Assembly: GCA_024636835.1 (NCBI GenBank)
Contig: JAGXGH010000127.1
Coordinates: forward strand, 1 to 64,000
Origin: Verrucomicrobiales bacterium
GTDB taxonomy: Bacteria; Verrucomicrobiota; Verrucomicrobiia; Verrucomicrobiales; SLCJ01
Direction of reading: 5' to 3'
DNA: 64,000 nucleotides
Shown piece by piece: positions 61,873 to 64,000 of the stretch. Under the pieces are notes generated by a model, which worked only from the letters and a program-made list of their open reading frames with translations, had not been told where the DNA came from and made no database searches. The position numbers and the translations under genes were made by a program. The stretch's first letter is position 1, and each line of letters opens with the position of its first letter.

Positions 61873-62490
61873 CTAGCTCGCAGACTTCGGCGGGGCGTTG
61901 AATGTGTTCATTGCCTCTGACACACCGCTTTCGCAGGCGCAGAGAACGGCATCTATCGCCCGTTCCAGAGATAATTCAAGCTCAGATCGCTCATCTGGCG
62001 AGAATTTTCCCAGAACATGCCCAACCACCGTCTGGCGCTCACGCTCATGCTGCTTTCTACTGATGCCGACCTTCATGCGAGGAATGGCGTCGGTGCGCAA
62101 ATGCTGGATCGCGGATTTCACGCCATTATGCCCTCCTGCGGATCCTTTTTGACGAATCCGAAGACGGCCCAAAGGCAAGTCAAGATCATCGTAGACGAGA
62201 AACACATTGGCCGCGGAGAGTTTACGAAAGCGCATCAAGGCACCAATGGCCTCGCCGCTAAGGTTCATAAAAGTCAGCGGCTTCACCAACCAAACATCTG
62301 AGCCGGGAACTTTCGCCACTTCAGACTTCCATCGCGATTCCGGCTTAAACTCCGCACCTCGCGACTGAGCCAGACGGTCGATGACCATAAAGCCAACGTT
62401 GTGACGTGTTTCAGCATATTGCCGCCCCGGATTCCCCAAACCTACCACCAGTTTGATAACCTCTTCTGTTGATCGCGTAGACTCATCCAT
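61873..62490 (-). CDS. pth: Peptidyl-tRNA hydrolase
   Basis: Recycles peptidyl-tRNA released from stalled ribosomes. The 205-aa protein has the catalytic LVVGLGNPGRQYAETRHNVGF (His and Asn), VKPLTFMNLSGEAIGAL, VYDDLDLPLGRLRIR, and GSAGGHNGVKSAIQHL. Length is normal. It lies between rpsF and rplY, all minus-strand. Confidence 0.96.
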   Translation of the reverse strand: MDESTRSTEEVIKLVVGLGNPGRQYAETRHNVGFMVIDRLAQSRGAEFKPESRWKSEVAKVPGSDVWLVKPLTFMNLSGEAIGALMRFRKLSAANVFLVYDDLDLPLGRLRIRQKGSAGGHNGVKSAIQHLRTDAIPRMKVGISRKQHERERQTVVGHVLGKFSPDERSELELSLERAIDAVLCACESGVSEAMNTFNAPPKSAS

Positions 62491-62531
62491 AGATTCATGC
62501 CCATCCTAGCTGGCGGGAGGAGGGAATCCAC

Positions 62532-62567
62532 AAAAAAGGGCGGCAGGAGTCATCTCCTGCCGCCCTT
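62532..62567 (-). terminator. Intrinsic terminator of rplY (minus strand)
   Basis: A 12-bp GC-rich stem, GGGCGGCAGGAG (62549-62538 read on the plus strand as 62538-62549) with CTCCTGCCGCCC (62554-62565). Followed on the minus strand by six T's at 62537-62532. It lies about 20 bp after the rplY stop. Confidence 0.9.
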
Positions 62568-62588
62568 CGACATCATGGATGTCGAAAT

Positions 62589-63236
62589 TTAAGCTTCGGC
62601 TTCGGCTTCTTCTTTAACCTTTTCATTGATCACCTCTGGCTCTGCAGCAGCGTCATCGGCATCTTCATCTTCTTCCTTAACTCTTGGCTCACTGACGATT
62701 GCAAGAACCACGTCATCATTAAGGCTTGGCTTAACGCCCTCGGGGAACGTCACCTCTCCAATGTGAAGAGCATCTCCGATCTCGAGTGCGGACACATCCA
62801 CTTCGATAATTTCCGGAAGATCTTTCGGCAAACATTGAATCTCAATGTCGTGCAGTTGGAGATCGAGAATACCACCAGCTTTGACGCCTGCTGCGACGCC
62901 GACGGCTTCCACAGGAATGACCGCTGAGATAGGCTCGTTCTCGTTCACCGCAAGAAAATCGACGTGGACGATCTCGTTGGAGAGTGAGTTGTGCTGAACG
63001 TCTTGAATCAACGCGAGGCGCTTCTTGCCCTCGATGTCGAGGTTCACGAGGATACTCTCGGACGCGCTTTGGTGAAGAAGGTCGGAGAACACTTTCGCGT
63101 CCACTTTGACATTCTCGTTCTCAGATCCCGCGCCGTAAATAACCGCTGGGACCAGTCCTTCGCGACGCATCTGCTTCAATGCACCGCTGCCGGAACGGTT
63201 GCGATGGGTCGCTTCTAATTGGTGCTTCTTCGCCAT
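62589..63236 (-). CDS. rplY: 50S ribosomal protein L25 / general stress protein Ctc
   Basis: 5S rRNA-binding protein. The 215-aa protein is the long Ctc form: an L25 domain (residues about 5-95, LEATHRNRSGSGALKQMRREG, VPAVIYGAG) and a C-terminal TL5-like beta domain (VDVSALEIGDALHIGEVTFPEGV). A very acidic tail (EEDEDADDAAAEPE...) closes it. It follows prs by 178 bp and precedes pth; each has its own terminator signals or gaps. Confidence 0.95.
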   Translation of the reverse strand: MAKKHQLEATHRNRSGSGALKQMRREGLVPAVIYGAGSENENVKVDAKVFSDLLHQSASESILVNLDIEGKKRLALIQDVQHNSLSNEIVHVDFLAVNENEPISAVIPVEAVGVAAGVKAGGILDLQLHDIEIQCLPKDLPEIIEVDVSALEIGDALHIGEVTFPEGVKPSLNDDVVLAIVSEPRVKEEDEDADDAAAEPEVINEKVKEEAEAEA

Positions 63237-63414
63237 AGTAAATTGATGTTATCAGTCTCAAGTTCCCTTCTGACGGGGCGTCAGTCTGGGCTCACGGTGA
63301 ATTTACCGAGAGCGCCAACTAAGCACCGCGGAAAGCGATGTCAACGACAAGTCAGCGAATCCGCAAATTATTCCTCATCGGACAGACGCAACCAACTCGA
63401 CGACCACGGCAGAT

Positions 63415-64000
63415 TTATATCTTAAACAGACTGGTCACAGACTCGCCACTGTTCACTCTCTCGATGGCAGCGGCTAATAGCGGTGCCACCGAAAGCGCCT
63501 TTACCTTAGGCCCAACGGCCTGCGGCGTGGAGTTCGTGCAAAGCAGTTCTTCGATCACAGAGTTCTGTAATCGGGTTTTTGCCATCTCGCCAAGCACCGC
63601 GTGAGTGACTCCGGCAAAAATTTTACCCGCACCCTTCTCCTTCAAAATCTTTGCCGCCGCCGTCAGGGTGCCAGCAGTTTCGGTCATGTCGTCGACCAAG
63701 AGAACATCCTTACCCTCGACATCACCGATCACGTTGATCGCCTCTACCTCCGTGGCGCTGACCCGGTGTTTGGCAACGATCGCCAAATCGGCACCAAGAG
63801 CATCTGAGTAGGCACGGGCCATCTTGACACCGCCCACGTCTGGTGACACCACGACGAGGTTTTTGTTGAGATTGCGCTCTTGGAGGTGACGAATCAAAAT
63901 CGGTGCCGCGTAGAGGTGATCGACCGGAATGTCAAAGAAGCCCTGGATCTGCGCAGCGTGTAGATCCATCGTCAGCACTCGATTCACACCAGAGGCGACA
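63415..64000 (-). CDS. prs: Ribose-phosphate pyrophosphokinase (5' end cut by window edge)
   Basis: Makes PRPP from ribose 5-phosphate and ATP for nucleotide and amino-acid synthesis. The reading runs from 64000 (start beyond the window) to the stop at 63415, giving the last 195 residues. Visible parts: LTMDLHAAQIQGFFDIPVDH, SPDVGGVKMARAYS, and the PRPP-binding loop VLLVDDMTETAGTL. About 120 N-terminal residues, including the ATP-site, are missing. An internal GTG at 63987 is not the true start. Confidence 0.94.
   Translation of the reverse strand, partial: VASGVNRVLTMDLHAAQIQGFFDIPVDHLYAAPILIRHLQERNLNKNLVVVSPDVGGVKMARAYSDALGADLAIVAKHRVSATEVEAINVIGDVEGKDVLLVDDMTETAGTLTAAAKILKEKGAGKIFAGVTHAVLGEMAKTRLQNSVIEELLCTNSTPQAVGPKVKALSVAPLLAAAIERVNSGESVTSLFKI

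Noticed and set aside
1-64000. CRISPR array, rRNA operon or prophage
   Set aside because: No regularly spaced repeat-spacer units, no rRNA-like stretches and no phage structural genes were seen.

Overview
The window reads as chromosomal DNA of a free-living bacterium, most likely a member of the Verrucomicrobiota (Rubritalea/Akkermansiaceae-like). This is inferred from the gene set: GTP-type PEP carboxykinase, pyruvate:ferredoxin oxidoreductase overlapping a dihydroorotate-dehydrogenase-like gene, MEP-pathway isoprenoid genes, a secreted protein with an HEWGTFTV start after the signal peptide, and many short palindromic intergenic repeats. No rRNA gene is present to settle it. Base composition is moderately GC-rich, with a few AT-rich pockets. 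There is one tRNA gene (Gly-GCC) and no CRISPR array.

Layout. 1-4.8 kb: a truncated gnd diverges from a three-gene sugar-acid cluster (D-type 2-hydroxyacid dehydrogenase, LDH2-family dehydrogenase, PfkB kinase). 5.1-15.3 kb: a nine-gene co-oriented operon on the minus strand built around a type I restriction-modification system. It runs DUF2188 protein, unknown 113-aa protein, single-TRD half-specificity protein, HsdM, HsdS, HEPN protein, Fic protein, HsdR and a YgjP-type metallopeptidase. 15.7-18.6 kb: two more Fic genes on the plus strand, the second bracketed by direct repeats. Together 5-19 kb form a defence/toxin island. 18.8-36.5 kb: small housekeeping and metabolic genes (cutC, a methyltransferase, rluE, DHOD-like + nifJ, gdhA, ROK-like kinase, mazG, rhomboid protease, pckG).

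36.5-47.6 kb: an M16 peptidase, ispD, dxs and xseB in one tightly packed run, trpC, tRNA-Gly, an adenylate-kinase-like gene, tyrS, envelope proteins, dxr and cdsA. Three MEP-pathway enzymes (Dxs, Dxr, IspD) are therefore here. 47.8-57 kb: a dynamin-like GTPase, a polysaccharide deacetylase lipoprotein, mtnP, an S4-domain RNA-binding protein, a two-domain DUF455/ATP-grasp-like fusion started by TTG, and secreted proteins. 57.3-64 kb: rhaB, hisI, the rimB-rimK pair, and the translation cluster rpsF, pth, rplY, prs (prs cut by the window end).

Most notable are the composite type I RM operon with two kinds of specificity protein and two built-in candidate toxins (HEPN and Fic), the neighbouring Fic genes with repeat-flanked architecture, the DUF455-ATP-grasp-like fusion, and a RimB/RimK pair near an S6 gene whose product lacks an acidic C-terminal tail. 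Start codons were re-chosen in several places where a Shine-Dalgarno motif, lipobox or family length favoured an internal start; each case is explained. All functional calls are from reading the sequence; no database search was run.
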